Assembly: GCF_030034735.1 (NCBI RefSeq)
Contig: NZ_CP125370.1
Coordinates: 1,860,001 to 1,924,000 of the forward strand
Reading direction: 5' to 3'
DNA: 64,000 nt
Source of the DNA: Paenibacillus sp. RC334
GTDB lineage: Bacteria; Bacillota; Bacilli; Paenibacillales; Paenibacillaceae
Every line of letters starts with the position of its first letter. Position 1 is the stretch's first letter. Shown here one piece after another: positions 27,076-36,700 of this stretch. The notes beneath the pieces are model-generated. The model did no database searches and was not told where the DNA came from. It saw only the letters and a list, made by a program, of their open reading frames with translations. Position numbers and translations under genes: made by a program.

Positions 27076-27787
27076 ATGTTAGAACAATTAAAACAGGAAG
27101 TATGGGAGGCCAATCTGGCTCTTCCCAAGCATGGTCTGGTTACTTTTACGTGGGGAAATGTAAGCGGTATCGACCGTGAGCAGGGACTGGTTGTAATCAA
27201 GCCAAGTGGTGTGGCCTATGAGGAGCTGAAAGCAGAGCAATTGGTTGTACTCAATTTGCAAGGCGATATTGTTGAAGGGGACCTTCGTCCTTCATCAGAT
27301 ACACCTACACATCTGGCACTGTACCGTGCGTTTCCACAAATCGGTGGTATTGTACACACGCATTCCTCTTGGGCCACAAGCTGGGCACAGGCAGGACGCG
27401 CGATTCCTGCATTAGGGACAACACAGGGTGATTATTTTTATGGAACGATTCCGTGTACTCGCGCGATGACTTCAGAGGAAATTGCCGGAGAGTATGAGCT
27501 GGAGACGGGACATGTGATTATTGAGACGTTTCAGGATATTAGTCCAGCGGATATTCCAGGTGTACTCGTTAATCAGCATGCACCGTTCGCTTGGGGGAAA
27601 AAATGCCGATGATGCCGTTCATAATGCGGTGGTGCTGGAGGAAGTAGCCAAGATGGCGTACCGTTCCTTCGCGCTGAACCCGGAATTAACCTCTATGGAT
27701 CAGGCGCTGCTGGATAAGCATTTTCTGCGCAAGCATGGAGCGAACGCCTACTATGGTCAAACGAAAAAGGAGGAGACACACAAATGA
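27076..27787 (+). CDS. araD: L-ribulose-5-phosphate 4-epimerase AraD, frameshifted
   Basis: Class II aldolase-fold epimerase that turns L-ribulose-5-phosphate into D-xylulose-5-phosphate. Motifs: T-W-G-N-V-S-G near residue 27, K-P-S-G-V near 45, S-S-D-T-P-T-H near 75 and the zinc-binding G-I-V-H-T-H-S near 95. As given, the frame ends at 27612 after W-G-K-K-C-R. Removing one base from the G5A6 run at 27593-27603 gives the family sequence [11 protein letters not shown] and reads on to the stop at 27787, for 236 residues, the normal family length. The stop overlaps the araB start by four bases. An AraR box controls the pair. AGGAGTG precedes the ATG. Confidence 0.88.
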
Positions 27788-29481
27788 GCAAGTATACCAT
27801 TGGTGTCGATTATGGAACAGAGTCCGGGCGCGCGGTCATTGTTGACCTCTCTAACGGAGCTGAAATTGCTACACACGTAACACCATATCGCCATGGGGTT
27901 ATTGATGAAGTGCTGCCTGGCAGCGGACGCAAGCTGGAAATGGACTGGGCGCTGGAGCATCCGGCTGACTATATTGAAGTGCTGACGACTTCTGTACCTG
28001 CTGTCATGAAGGAGACGGGGATTTCTCCTGACGACATCATCGGGATCGGGATTGATTTTACAGCATGTACGATGCTGCCAATCGATGCGCAGGGACAACC
28101 ATTGTGTTTTGACGAGAACCTGAAGGATAACCCGCATAGCTGGGTAAAACTGTGGAAGCACCATGCAGCGCAGGATGAAGCGGATCGTCTGAATGAAATT
28201 GCCACACAACGCGGAGAGGCATTTCAGCCCCGTTATGGTGGTAAAATTTCATCCGAATGGATGATCGCAAAAATTTGGCAAATTCTGAACGAGGCGCCGG
28301 ATATTTATGATCAGACAGATCGCTTTGTAGAAGCGACCGACTGGGTTATTTCCCAGCTTAGTGGAGAACTGAAACGTAATCAATGTACAGCGGGTTACAA
28401 GTCCATTTACCATCATCGTGACGGTTATCCGGACCGTGAGTTTTTCAAAGCGCTCGATCCTCGTCTGGAAAATTTGACAGATACGAAGCTGCGTGGTGAA
28501 GTTTATGACTTGGGTAGCCGTGCAGGTGGATTAACAGAGGACATGGCTGCAAAGCTCGGGCTGAATCCGGGAACTGCAGTAGCAGTAGGTAACGTGGATG
28601 CACATGCGGCTGTTCCGGCGGTAGGTGTCGTTACACCAGGTAAGCTGGTCATGTCTATGGGAACTTCTATTTGTCATATGCTGCTCGGTGAGGAAGAAAA
28701 AGAAGTCGAAGGCATGTGCGGTGTTGTAGAAAACGGAATTATCCCGGGCTATTACGGCTATGAGGCTGGTCAGTCGGCGGTAGGAGATATTTTCGCATGG
28801 TTCGTTGAGCATGCTGTTCCCGGTGAGGTGAAGGAGCAGGCTGCGGCAGAAGGCGTGAACGTCCATGTGTGGCTGGAGCGCAAAGCGGCAGCGTACAAAC
28901 CGGGCGAAACCGGATTGCTTGCGCTGGATTGGTGGAACGGCAACCGTTCTGTGCTGGTGGATACGAACCTGACGGGTCTTATTGTCGGCTATACGCTGCT
29001 GACGAAGCCGGAGGAAGTGTATCGTACATTGCTGGAAGCCACAGCGTTCGGTACACGTAAAATCGTCGATGCGTTCCATCACAACGGCGTGCCGGTAGAT
29101 GTATTGTATGCATGCGGTGGATTGCCGCAGAAAAACCGTCTCTTGATGCAAATTTATGCCGATGTAACCGGACGGGAGATCAAAGTGGCGGCTTCTACTC
29201 AAACCCCTGCCCTGGGCGCAGCGATGTTCGCGGCAGTGGCTGCGGGAGCAGAGGCCGGAGGGTATGACGATATCGTCGAAGCAGCGCGCCATATGGCTCG
29301 TGTACGGGACGAGAGCTTCAAACCGATCCCGGAGAACGCGGCCGTCTATGATAAGCTGTACGAGGAATACAGCCGTCTTCACGACTACTTTGGACGTGGA
29401 GGCAATCCGGTGATGAAGAAGCTGAAGGCGATTAAGGAAGAAGCCGGACGTTCTACACAAGCGGCAAGCACTCATTCTTAA
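27784..29481 (+). CDS. araB: Ribulokinase AraB
   Basis: A complete 565-residue FGGY-family kinase that phosphorylates L-ribulose with ATP. Seen: N-terminal [10 protein letters not shown] phosphate loop, G-I-G-I-D-F-T near residue 80, G-N-V-D-A-H-A near 265, M-G-T-S-I-C-H near 290 and the C-terminal [12 protein letters not shown]-binding segment near 440. It is translationally coupled to araD through an ATGA overlap and preceded by AAAGGAGG. No araA (isomerase) is in the window, so the first step of the pathway must be encoded elsewhere. A terminator follows. Confidence 0.95.
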   Translation: MSKYTIGVDYGTESGRAVIVDLSNGAEIATHVTPYRHGVIDEVLPGSGRKLEMDWALEHPADYIEVLTTSVPAVMKETGISPDDIIGIGIDFTACTMLPIDAQGQPLCFDENLKDNPHSWVKLWKHHAAQDEADRLNEIATQRGEAFQPRYGGKISSEWMIAKIWQILNEAPDIYDQTDRFVEATDWVISQLSGELKRNQCTAGYKSIYHHRDGYPDREFFKALDPRLENLTDTKLRGEVYDLGSRAGGLTEDMAAKLGLNPGTAVAVGNVDAHAAVPAVGVVTPGKLVMSMGTSICHMLLGEEEKEVEGMCGVVENGIIPGYYGYEAGQSAVGDIFAWFVEHAVPGEVKEQAAAEGVNVHVWLERKAAAYKPGETGLLALDWWNGNRSVLVDTNLTGLIVGYTLLTKPEEVYRTLLEATAFGTRKIVDAFHHNGVPVDVLYACGGLPQKNRLLMQIYADVTGREIKVAASTQTPALGAAMFAAVAAGAEAGGYDDIVEAARHMARVRDESFKPIPENAAVYDKLYEEYSRLHDYFGRGGNPVMKKLKAIKEEAGRSTQAASTHS

Positions 29482-29498
29482 AAAGATAAGGTATCTAA

Positions 29499-29542
29499 AA
29501 AAGCACAGTACGCCGGGAAAATGGCAGACTGTGCTTTCTTTG
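29499..29542 (+). terminator. Terminator after araB
   Basis: AAAGCACAGT (29500-29509) pairs with ACTGTGCTTT (29528-29537), followed by CTTTG. Confidence 0.8.
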
Positions 29543-29656
29543 TTCTTATATTCCATGATTTGCAACAGGCGAAAGTCTTATGAAATGAAAGATGGTAATG
29601 CGTTCCTTTCATAGACTTTCAGGTAAAGTACAATCGTTTAGGTTTAACGGGCATTC

Positions 29657-30241
29657 TCACTTTTTCAGCATGGCATCAGCAAACAAGATGGATTTTGGAA
29701 TGCGGAAAAACTGTTCCGCCTGATCCTGGAAGGTTTGAGAAGGAACGGTACCCTGGTGCAACCATTTTCGAAATGTGCCGGGATGAACGCCAATCCAATG
29801 ACTGACATCGGTCACCGAAATATCATGGACCATACATAGACCCGCCAAAATCCGGTTTTTGACCGGGGAACGAGTCACAGTCCGTTTCATAAAACGGGAC
29901 GGTGATGGCTGACAGATGAGCGGTGAACGCCGGACAACCTCTTCATTAAACAGAATATGGTGCGGATAACCAAGTGTATTACAAGCTTTTTCCAGATTAG
30001 TGTTGCCGGGAATACGACCTTCATATACCCACGCGCTGACGCTACGGGAGGAAATGGAAAGCTCCTCGGCAAGCTGAGACAGTTTAATGTCATTAGCCAT
30101 CAAAACGGCTAGCAGAACACGATTGCGCACTTGACAGCGTGTCGGCTTGCGAAAACGTTTGACGCGCACACCTTTTCCCAAATATTTGCGATTGATCAGA
30201 GACCACGCCTGAATGGAATGTTTATCTTGTTGTTTAGGCAT
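29657..30241 (-). CDS. Tandem helix-turn-helix protein
   Basis: A 194-residue protein with two related HTH units. The first (about residues 37-75) reads K/R-N-R-V-L-L-A-V-L-M-A-N-D-I, S-Q-L-A-E-E-L-S-I-S-S-R-S-V-S-A-W. The second (about 125-165) reads K-N-R-I-L-A-G-L-C-M-V-H-D-I, D-V-S-H-W-I-G-V-H-P-G-T-F-R-K-W. The match between halves suggests an internal duplication giving a single-chain pseudo-dimer. ATG 30241 has CGGAGG five bases upstream and is preferred to 30265. It is divergent from the Rhs operon across a 299-base gap, so it is a candidate regulator of it; that link is inference. Confidence 0.65.
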   Translation of the reverse strand: MPKQQDKHSIQAWSLINRKYLGKGVRVKRFRKPTRCQVRNRVLLAVLMANDIKLSQLAEELSISSRSVSAWVYEGRIPGNTNLEKACNTLGYPHHILFNEEVVRRSPLICQPSPSRFMKRTVTRSPVKNRILAGLCMVHDISVTDVSHWIGVHPGTFRKWLHQGTVPSQTFQDQAEQFFRIPKSILFADAMLKK

Positions 30242-30540
30242 ATATCCTCCGATTTTTTTAACCACATACTACTATACCCGAAGGGGGCTTTGCAAGTGAC
30301 TCCCCTCCTGATTTTCTTTTAATCCCATGGGCTTAACCGGTTTATGGAAAATAAGGTCCATTTGACCTATGAAAAGGGGCGTTTAAGGGGCCGATATATT
30401 AAATTGTCGTATTTATTATGGAAATGAAGGAAAGATGTTCTTTTTTTATGATTGTAAGGCTTATAAGAGAGAGAAATGGATAGGGGACTCCAAGTGTACC
30501 CAACTATTTCCTGAATGACAAGAGGAGGTTATCCAGTCAG

Positions 30541-33500
30541 ATGGTTTGTAAAAAGATAATGGTATGGTTTCTGACGGCACTTTTGGCAGCAAACACTTTG
30601 TTGTGCTTGCCTGGTGTGGCAGGAGCGGAGGAACAAGATTTAAGGGACGGAATGCAACTGGATCAAGTGGATACGGTACAGGAGGAATTTGAGGTTTCTG
30701 ATGGAACCGTTTCTTTCACCCCGTCCACTTCTGCGACAAACAGCGTCTATAACGCACTGATGATGAGCTTGGCAGCGGTGGATAACACGACGCTCGTCAT
30801 TCATCCCGGAGAGACCTATGAATTTGAGAATATAGATACTGCTGGTAGATCAATAACCAGTAATGCATCAACAAAAAATGATGTTACTTATGACCTGGTC
30901 ACTTATAAAGCAGATGGGTCTATAAATGTAGCCTATCTGGATCACACTTCCACTTCAACTGTGGTTCCGGGAGGAGGTTCTTCTTTTATAACGGCTACAG
31001 GAGCAGGGCCTCTGGTCGTATCGGTTAAGCCTCAATTTACCTACAGCACCTCCGAGAATCCGGCACTGGAGCGCATTACTGTCTTTAAGGACGAGAGTTA
31101 TCGCATTGTAAATGAGGGGGCGGGCAGCCGTACCATTTTGCATAATGCTTCGAGCGCGGACAATCGCCGTTTTGACTATGCAAAATATAAAGAGGATGGA
31201 ACTTTAGTCGCATCGGGTCTTAATAGTATTGCTCACCCTACTTTTGCGGATGACGAAGAGCTGATTATTACAGGCTCCACTGCAAACGTGGTTAGCTTCG
31301 GATTTCCGTATGGCAAATACAGTATAGAAAACACCGGAGAGCCGGCTTATGCACGGGTTACCTTAAATCAAGGAGAAAGCTACCAGTTTATCAATGTGGG
31401 AACCAGATTGGACACGATTGAGAGCGATGGGACAACCAAGGATAAGCTTGACTACGTTGTTTACCTGGCAAATGGAACGGAGTCTTCACGCGGTAGTGGC
31501 ACTTCGGGGAAGCCGCAGATTGGTGTGGACAGATACGCGGTAATTACTCAGGTCACTGCCAATCCGGTTACATACGGCGCTCCTTATCGTAACTTTATTG
31601 CCCGTCCTGTGGGCGGATATGCGATCAGCCGCGTCGAGTTTGAGGCAGGCAAGAGTTACATTTTCCATAATAACGGCACGCTGATGAATCCGATCTACAA
31701 TAACTCCAGAAAGACTGGAAATTTGTTCGATTATGTTATCTATAAGTCAGATGGAACGGTATACACTTACGGTTTTAACAGTCAGGCAGGTCCTATGATC
31801 CCGGCTTCGGGATATGCCATTGTGACTGTGATTGGCCCGAGTCCCATTATCTTTGACTATACGGACGATTTTTCCTGGGAAACGAGCAGTGATCCTGCCT
31901 TTTTACGCGTAACACTGTCGAAAGGTGAAAGCTATGCGTATACCAATATCAGTAATCGTTTAAGGAATCTGCACAGCACCGCCAAAACCGTTAAAGGTAA
32001 ATTTGAAGCGGTTCTGTATAAAGTGGATGGTACAGAGCAATCCAGGCGCAGTGATACAAGTACAGCCCCTCAGGTTGGTGCTGGAAAGACAGCTCTTCTT
32101 ACGGTAACAGGTGATACGCCGATTACATTCGGCGGTATTTATCGGAGCTTCCATGGTCAAGGAGATGATGGTGACCCACTTCAGGAAACGACTTTGCAGC
32201 CGTGGGATTCCTATATTTTTGAGAATCATGACAATACATCGCAAACGCTGCGTCGTAACAAAAGCAGTGGAAGCTCTAGATTTGATTTTGCCAGCTACAA
32301 GGGACTTAGGCTACTCGCAGCCGATCATTTTAATACCTTGGCTGACCCGGAAATTATCGAGAATGGTGTTGGTATTGTAACGAATGTTTCGGATCGGCCT
32401 ATCACCTTTAGCCATAGCACTAAGGTAAAGGCTTTACTCAGCGCGCAAATGGCATTTTATCGGATTACGTTAAAGCAGGGAGAAAGCCGGAAATTTATCA
32501 ACAGAAGTCCGAATGCCAAGGCTTTGGACGTACTTTCTTCCACCGGGATGAAATGGAGTTACACTAACTATCTGGAAGATGGGACGATATACAGTCAAGC
32601 GATTGATACGACTCAGTTGCCACTAGTTCAGGCTGGCGGCTATGCCATCGTTACGACGGTATCGGAAATACCTGTGACTTTTGGAGCCGTATGGGGGATA
32701 TTCGATGTTGAGGCTGCCGAGGTACCGACAGGCAATCAGATTACCGTCAAGCAGGGAGAAAGCTATGTATTCAATAATACTGGCTCACAGGCTTCCTCGT
32801 TGACCACAGATGCTTCAAACGAAAGTCGCCTTTATGACTATCTCGTATATGGAGCAGGTAGCGGTGTGAATTCCAAGGTGGATGGAGCAGGAATGGATGC
32901 TTCTTTACCCAAAATCTCACTTGGAGCTGGAGGTACGCTCGTTGTGACCGTCACTTCACCGCAAGCTGTGACCTTTTATTTCAACAATGACATTAAAGCG
33001 GAGCCAAGCCCAGAACCTGCGTTGTTAAAAACGTCTTTGTCCGGCGAAAAGCAGGAAGTATGGATCAATCGCGGAAGCGAGGCAGCCCCTGTCTTGACGA
33101 ATGCAGAGACGGCTGGTGGAACGTATCAGTATACCGTTACGGATCAGGCTGGAAAAGTGATTCGTGAACATAAAGAGGCGACAGATAATCTACAGCAAGT
33201 GCCAGGTAAAGCAAACATTCATCTTGCCGTAGCGGCAGCTACTCCTGCTGTTAACTTTGGAGCGCCTTATCGTGTGTTTGCTATGAAAAATAAAGATGAC
33301 AGCAAGCTGGACGAGCTCATTGAGCTCATAGAAAAGGAAGCTGACTTTACAGTAGGTCAGCAAGGGAAATATCGTTTTACACCCAAAGAAGACGGAATGT
33401 ACCGTTTTGCGGTGATGGAAAAATCCAACTATGCTGTGCAGCAGCCTATTGTAACCTTGTTTACGGACCCAGATTTTTCTAATCAGCTTGTCTCCTCAAC

Positions 33501-33783
33501 AGAGCAAGAGCAAATATATGGTTGGAATTTCACTGTTTTAGAGTATGAGATGAAGACAGGACAAACCGTTTATGTAAAGCTGACAGAAGCCAACAGTGGC
33601 GCATTACAAACCGTAATTAAGGAAGCACATATGTCGCTTGGCAAGGATACTTCATATGAATACGGCAAAGGGAACCGACTGAATAAAGTTATTTTTTCCA
33701 CCGGAGATCAAATCGAGCTGCATTATGATTTAAACGGAAACGTCAGTATGCGGCTGAAAAAGGTATTTCCTTTTACAAATTAA
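30541..33783 (+). CDS. Large secreted repeat protein preceding the Rhs toxin
   Basis: A 1080-residue exported protein of no family I recognise. Residues 1-29 form a signal peptide ending A-G-A. Residues ~82-920 are nine tandem copies of a ~92-residue unit, each with a G-E-S-Y-x-F-x-N strand, an F/Y-D-Y-x-x-Y-K-x-D-G-T segment and a closing A-I-V-T-x-x-x-x-x-P-V-T-F-G-A-P-Y. Then comes a PPC-like beta domain (~925-1040) and a C-terminal Y-G-K-G-N-R-L-N-K-V motif with Y-D-L-N-G-N, which looks like a single YD/Rhs repeat. The stop is 14 bases before the Rhs start, so the two are co-transcribed. It may anchor, display or export the toxin; this is inference. The start has GAGGAGG about 12 bases upstream. 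The 299-base gap before it shows no firm promoter. Confidence 0.75.
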   Translation: MVCKKIMVWFLTALLAANTLLCLPGVAGAEEQDLRDGMQLDQVDTVQEEFEVSDGTVSFTPSTSATNSVYNALMMSLAAVDNTTLVIHPGETYEFENIDTAGRSITSNASTKNDVTYDLVTYKADGSINVAYLDHTSTSTVVPGGGSSFITATGAGPLVVSVKPQFTYSTSENPALERITVFKDESYRIVNEGAGSRTILHNASSADNRRFDYAKYKEDGTLVASGLNSIAHPTFADDEELIITGSTANVVSFGFPYGKYSIENTGEPAYARVTLNQGESYQFINVGTRLDTIESDGTTKDKLDYVVYLANGTESSRGSGTSGKPQIGVDRYAVITQVTANPVTYGAPYRNFIARPVGGYAISRVEFEAGKSYIFHNNGTLMNPIYNNSRKTGNLFDYVIYKSDGTVYTYGFNSQAGPMIPASGYAIVTVIGPSPIIFDYTDDFSWETSSDPAFLRVTLSKGESYAYTNISNRLRNLHSTAKTVKGKFEAVLYKVDGTEQSRRSDTSTAPQVGAGKTALLTVTGDTPITFGGIYRSFHGQGDDGDPLQETTLQPWDSYIFENHDNTSQTLRRNKSSGSSRFDFASYKGLRLLAADHFNTLADPEIIENGVGIVTNVSDRPITFSHSTKVKALLSAQMAFYRITLKQGESRKFINRSPNAKALDVLSSTGMKWSYTNYLEDGTIYSQAIDTTQLPLVQAGGYAIVTTVSEIPVTFGAVWGIFDVEAAEVPTGNQITVKQGESYVFNNTGSQASSLTTDASNESRLYDYLVYGAGSGVNSKVDGAGMDASLPKISLGAGGTLVVTVTSPQAVTFYFNNDIKAEPSPEPALLKTSLSGEKQEVWINRGSEAAPVLTNAETAGGTYQYTVTDQAGKVIREHKEATDNLQQVPGKANIHLAVAAATPAVNFGAPYRVFAMKNKDDSKLDELIELIEKEADFTVGQQGKYRFTPKEDGMYRFAVMEKSNYAVQQPIVTLFTDPDFSNQLVSSTEQEQIYGWNFTVLEYEMKTGQTVYVKLTEANSGALQTVIKEAHMSLGKDTSYEYGKGNRLNKVIFSTGDQIELHYDLNGNVSMRLKKVFPFTN
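30784..33290 (+). repeat. Nine tandem ~276-base coding repeats
   Basis: The core G-E-S-Y codons or their equivalents recur at about 31370, 31645, 31924, 32203, 32480 and 32755, with a period of 275-279 bases. The copies have diverged at DNA level but keep the protein pattern. Confidence 0.7.
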
Positions 33784-33797
33784 ATAGGGGTGAGCAT

Positions 33798-36700
33798 GTG
33801 TTTAAACGTTATATTTGTAGTCTATTATGTGTGGCAATGTTGCTGGGTCCATGGAGTACATGGAGTACATGGGCATATGGAGAGGAAGGGAAAGGAGAGG
33901 CAGCGGCTTCTCAGGCTTCTTCGTCTTCCACTCCACAGATTATTACCAGAGCATGGCTTGCACAGCAAACGGGTAAGGATCAGGCTTGGATCAATACACA
34001 GTTATCCAAGGGCTATACTTTATATGATATTTATAAAGCATGGCAAAAAGATGGTGGGGAAAACTCATTACCGGAACAAAGTCCTGCCTTGTGGGTACAG
34101 CAAAATGGGCTTGAATTGAGCACAAAAGCGAAGATGGAACCGTCCAAGGAGCCGGCTGAACTAAAGGCAGGTGAAAAGCCCGTTCAGGATGAAGTGGTGA
34201 ATCCCAAACCGCTGGATAAGGGTGAGGAACCATCGCTGGTCCCTGAGACGACTGAGGCAGGTATACCATCCTTACCCAGCGTACATGATTCCGTGTATGC
34301 ACCGATTCCAGAAGAAAACGGCCTGATCGGGCAGGCTTTACTTAAACAAAGCTTGCTACAGGTATCTGCTGCAACAGATGTGTATGCTCCTTTGGATCAG
34401 GCAGCGCTTGCACAAAGCAGGTTAAGTGATGATACTTCGCGTTATGGGCTGGATTACGGTGACAACAGTGTATCCACCGCTTCTGGACAGCTTGTTGTTC
34501 AAAATACGGACCTCGTGCTGCCAGGGTCATTGCCCTTTGCACTGACTCGTGTGTACAACAGTTCATTGGCCAATAACCAGATTGGTGTGCAGCAAAATGA
34601 GGGGGGCATATACAAACACAAGTGCCATCCGCGAGGAGGAAGCAGCTTCAAGTCTGGGACGAGGCTGGAAATGGGATCTTCCACATATGCAGAAACAGGA
34701 CGGTAAACGGTATTTGTACATGCCTGGAACAGGCTCCTATGAACTGAAAAATGATTTGAAGCTTGAAGGATATGCATACAAAGATCTGAAGATCAGTACA
34801 GATCAAAGCGCAAGCGTGCAGGGAATACGAAGTGAATACAAAATATCTGAGCTGAATGGAAATGACTATTATCTCGATCAGGACGGTTATTTGATTTTAA
34901 TTCAGGATGCGTATAAGAATCGGGTAGAATTGGATTATACAAGCTCTGGTGGAGCTAAGCTCATTCGTTCGATTCGAAATAATGATGGCAGAGAGCTTGG
35001 CTTCACTTACAATGCCGGACAGCTTGTAGTCAAGGAGCAGGGAACGGACCATCAGTACACCTATCGTCAAAATGGCGAGGGAAGCAGCAAGGTGCTAACG
35101 GAAGTGCTGGATTCCCTGTCACGAAGCACCAGCTATACGTATACCTTCATGGATGCTCCGTTTAATTTGGTAGCAGATCGTGAAGGGAAAACGGGAGCCT
35201 TACAGCCCAATGCAACCGCGCTGCTGACACGAATTGTACGACCTACTTCGTCCATGACTGACATTCGTTATGAAGCCTACAACAAGCGCATAGGCGTATA
35301 CGGTACACAAGGCGTGTTTAAAGTGATTTCACGCGCAGATGTGTACAGTACAACGGCAGGTAACCGTTTTTTAAATCAAACCGATCTCACCTATTCGGGA
35401 GAAGATCTAGCCAGCTATGGCAAAAACGCTGAATGGACGGTGGTTGCTACAGGAACACGTACAACAGAAACCTTCCATTTCGCTAAAACCTTTAGAGGAG
35501 AGCATGCGCCCGACAAATCGGTTCTTAACCGCTATGATCAAGAGGGAGATTCCACCGGGTATCATGTAGACTACACGTATAAGGACGCCATGGACTGGAA
35601 TTTGCCTGCGCAAATGCGAGAGTCCTATACGGAGGGGGGGTTCTTCATCCGAGCCTGTCACGACCTCTTATGAGTACAATGAATATGGTCTCCCTTTGAA
35701 AATATCCCAAAGTACGGGGTCGGAGACGGTTCATACGTATAAAACCTCTAGTGAGCCTTTTTTCTGGGTACAACCCGTTCAGACGGTTAGCCAAATCAGT
35801 GAAGGAAAAACCGGAACGACAGTTCGAACCTATAAAGCAGAGGGCACATTGAATGAACTAAAAAACTATGAAGGCACAGCGCAGGGGAAGCTTTTATCAC
35901 ACAGCTATACTTTTTACAATGCAAAAGGGAATGTAAGCAGTCAGAAGGTTCTCATTGACGACAGAAACTATACGGATGTTTCTATAGATTATAAATCTTC
36001 CTATGGTTCTCAGCTCCCGACAAGGCAGCTTTTGCCTAAAGGTGTTGAGTATACGTATGACTACTATCCGACCGGAGAAAGATGCCAAGCGCAAAACGGA
36101 GTCCTATGTGTATGACGCGTTGGGGCGTGTAACGAAGGTTACTTATCCGAATGGCACTCAAACGGTTGTGGTATACAAGGATGATACGAACGATGTCACC
36201 GTCACCGGACCGGATGGCGTGAGTGCTGAAAGACTGTATAACCCATTCGGACAGCTGCTCCAGCAACAGGTGGACGATGCGATCTACGGATATGGTTATG
36301 ATGATCATGGAGATATGGTCGAAAGCACGGATGCCGAACAAGCCACCACTCGCTACGCCTACGATGCTTTTGGACGGCCTGTGAAGGCGACCTATGCGGA
36401 TGGAACAGCAGATACCGTGGCGTATCATGCGGTGAATCGAACGGTCACTTATACGGATGCAGCTGGTTATCGTGTGCGTGAGGTATCGGATGCTTTAGGC
36501 CGTGTGACTTCCACTCAAGAAGCTAACAATGGCTCCTTTCAGCCGCTGGAGTCGTTCGCTTACAATCATGCGGGTAGGGTCACTAGCCGGACGGACGGTA
36601 ACGGCCAACGTATGACCTATGATTACGATGCACTGGGACAAATGACCTCCGTCACAGATCCATCTGGACAAAAGACCAGCTATATGTATGATCTGGCTGG

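Noticed and set aside
28531..29565. 344-codon minus-strand frame opposite araB
   Set aside because: Overlaps the confirmed ribulokinase and has an implausible Cys/His/Arg-rich composition.
30242..30540. TTGACC at about 30361 as a -35 element for the repeat-protein/Rhs operon
   Set aside because: No -10 element at suitable spacing; the promoter cannot be placed with confidence.
30784..33290. Regular ~276-base repeats as a possible CRISPR or satellite array
   Set aside because: The repeats are coding, diverged at DNA level and keep protein pattern; unit length and lack of spacers rule out CRISPR.
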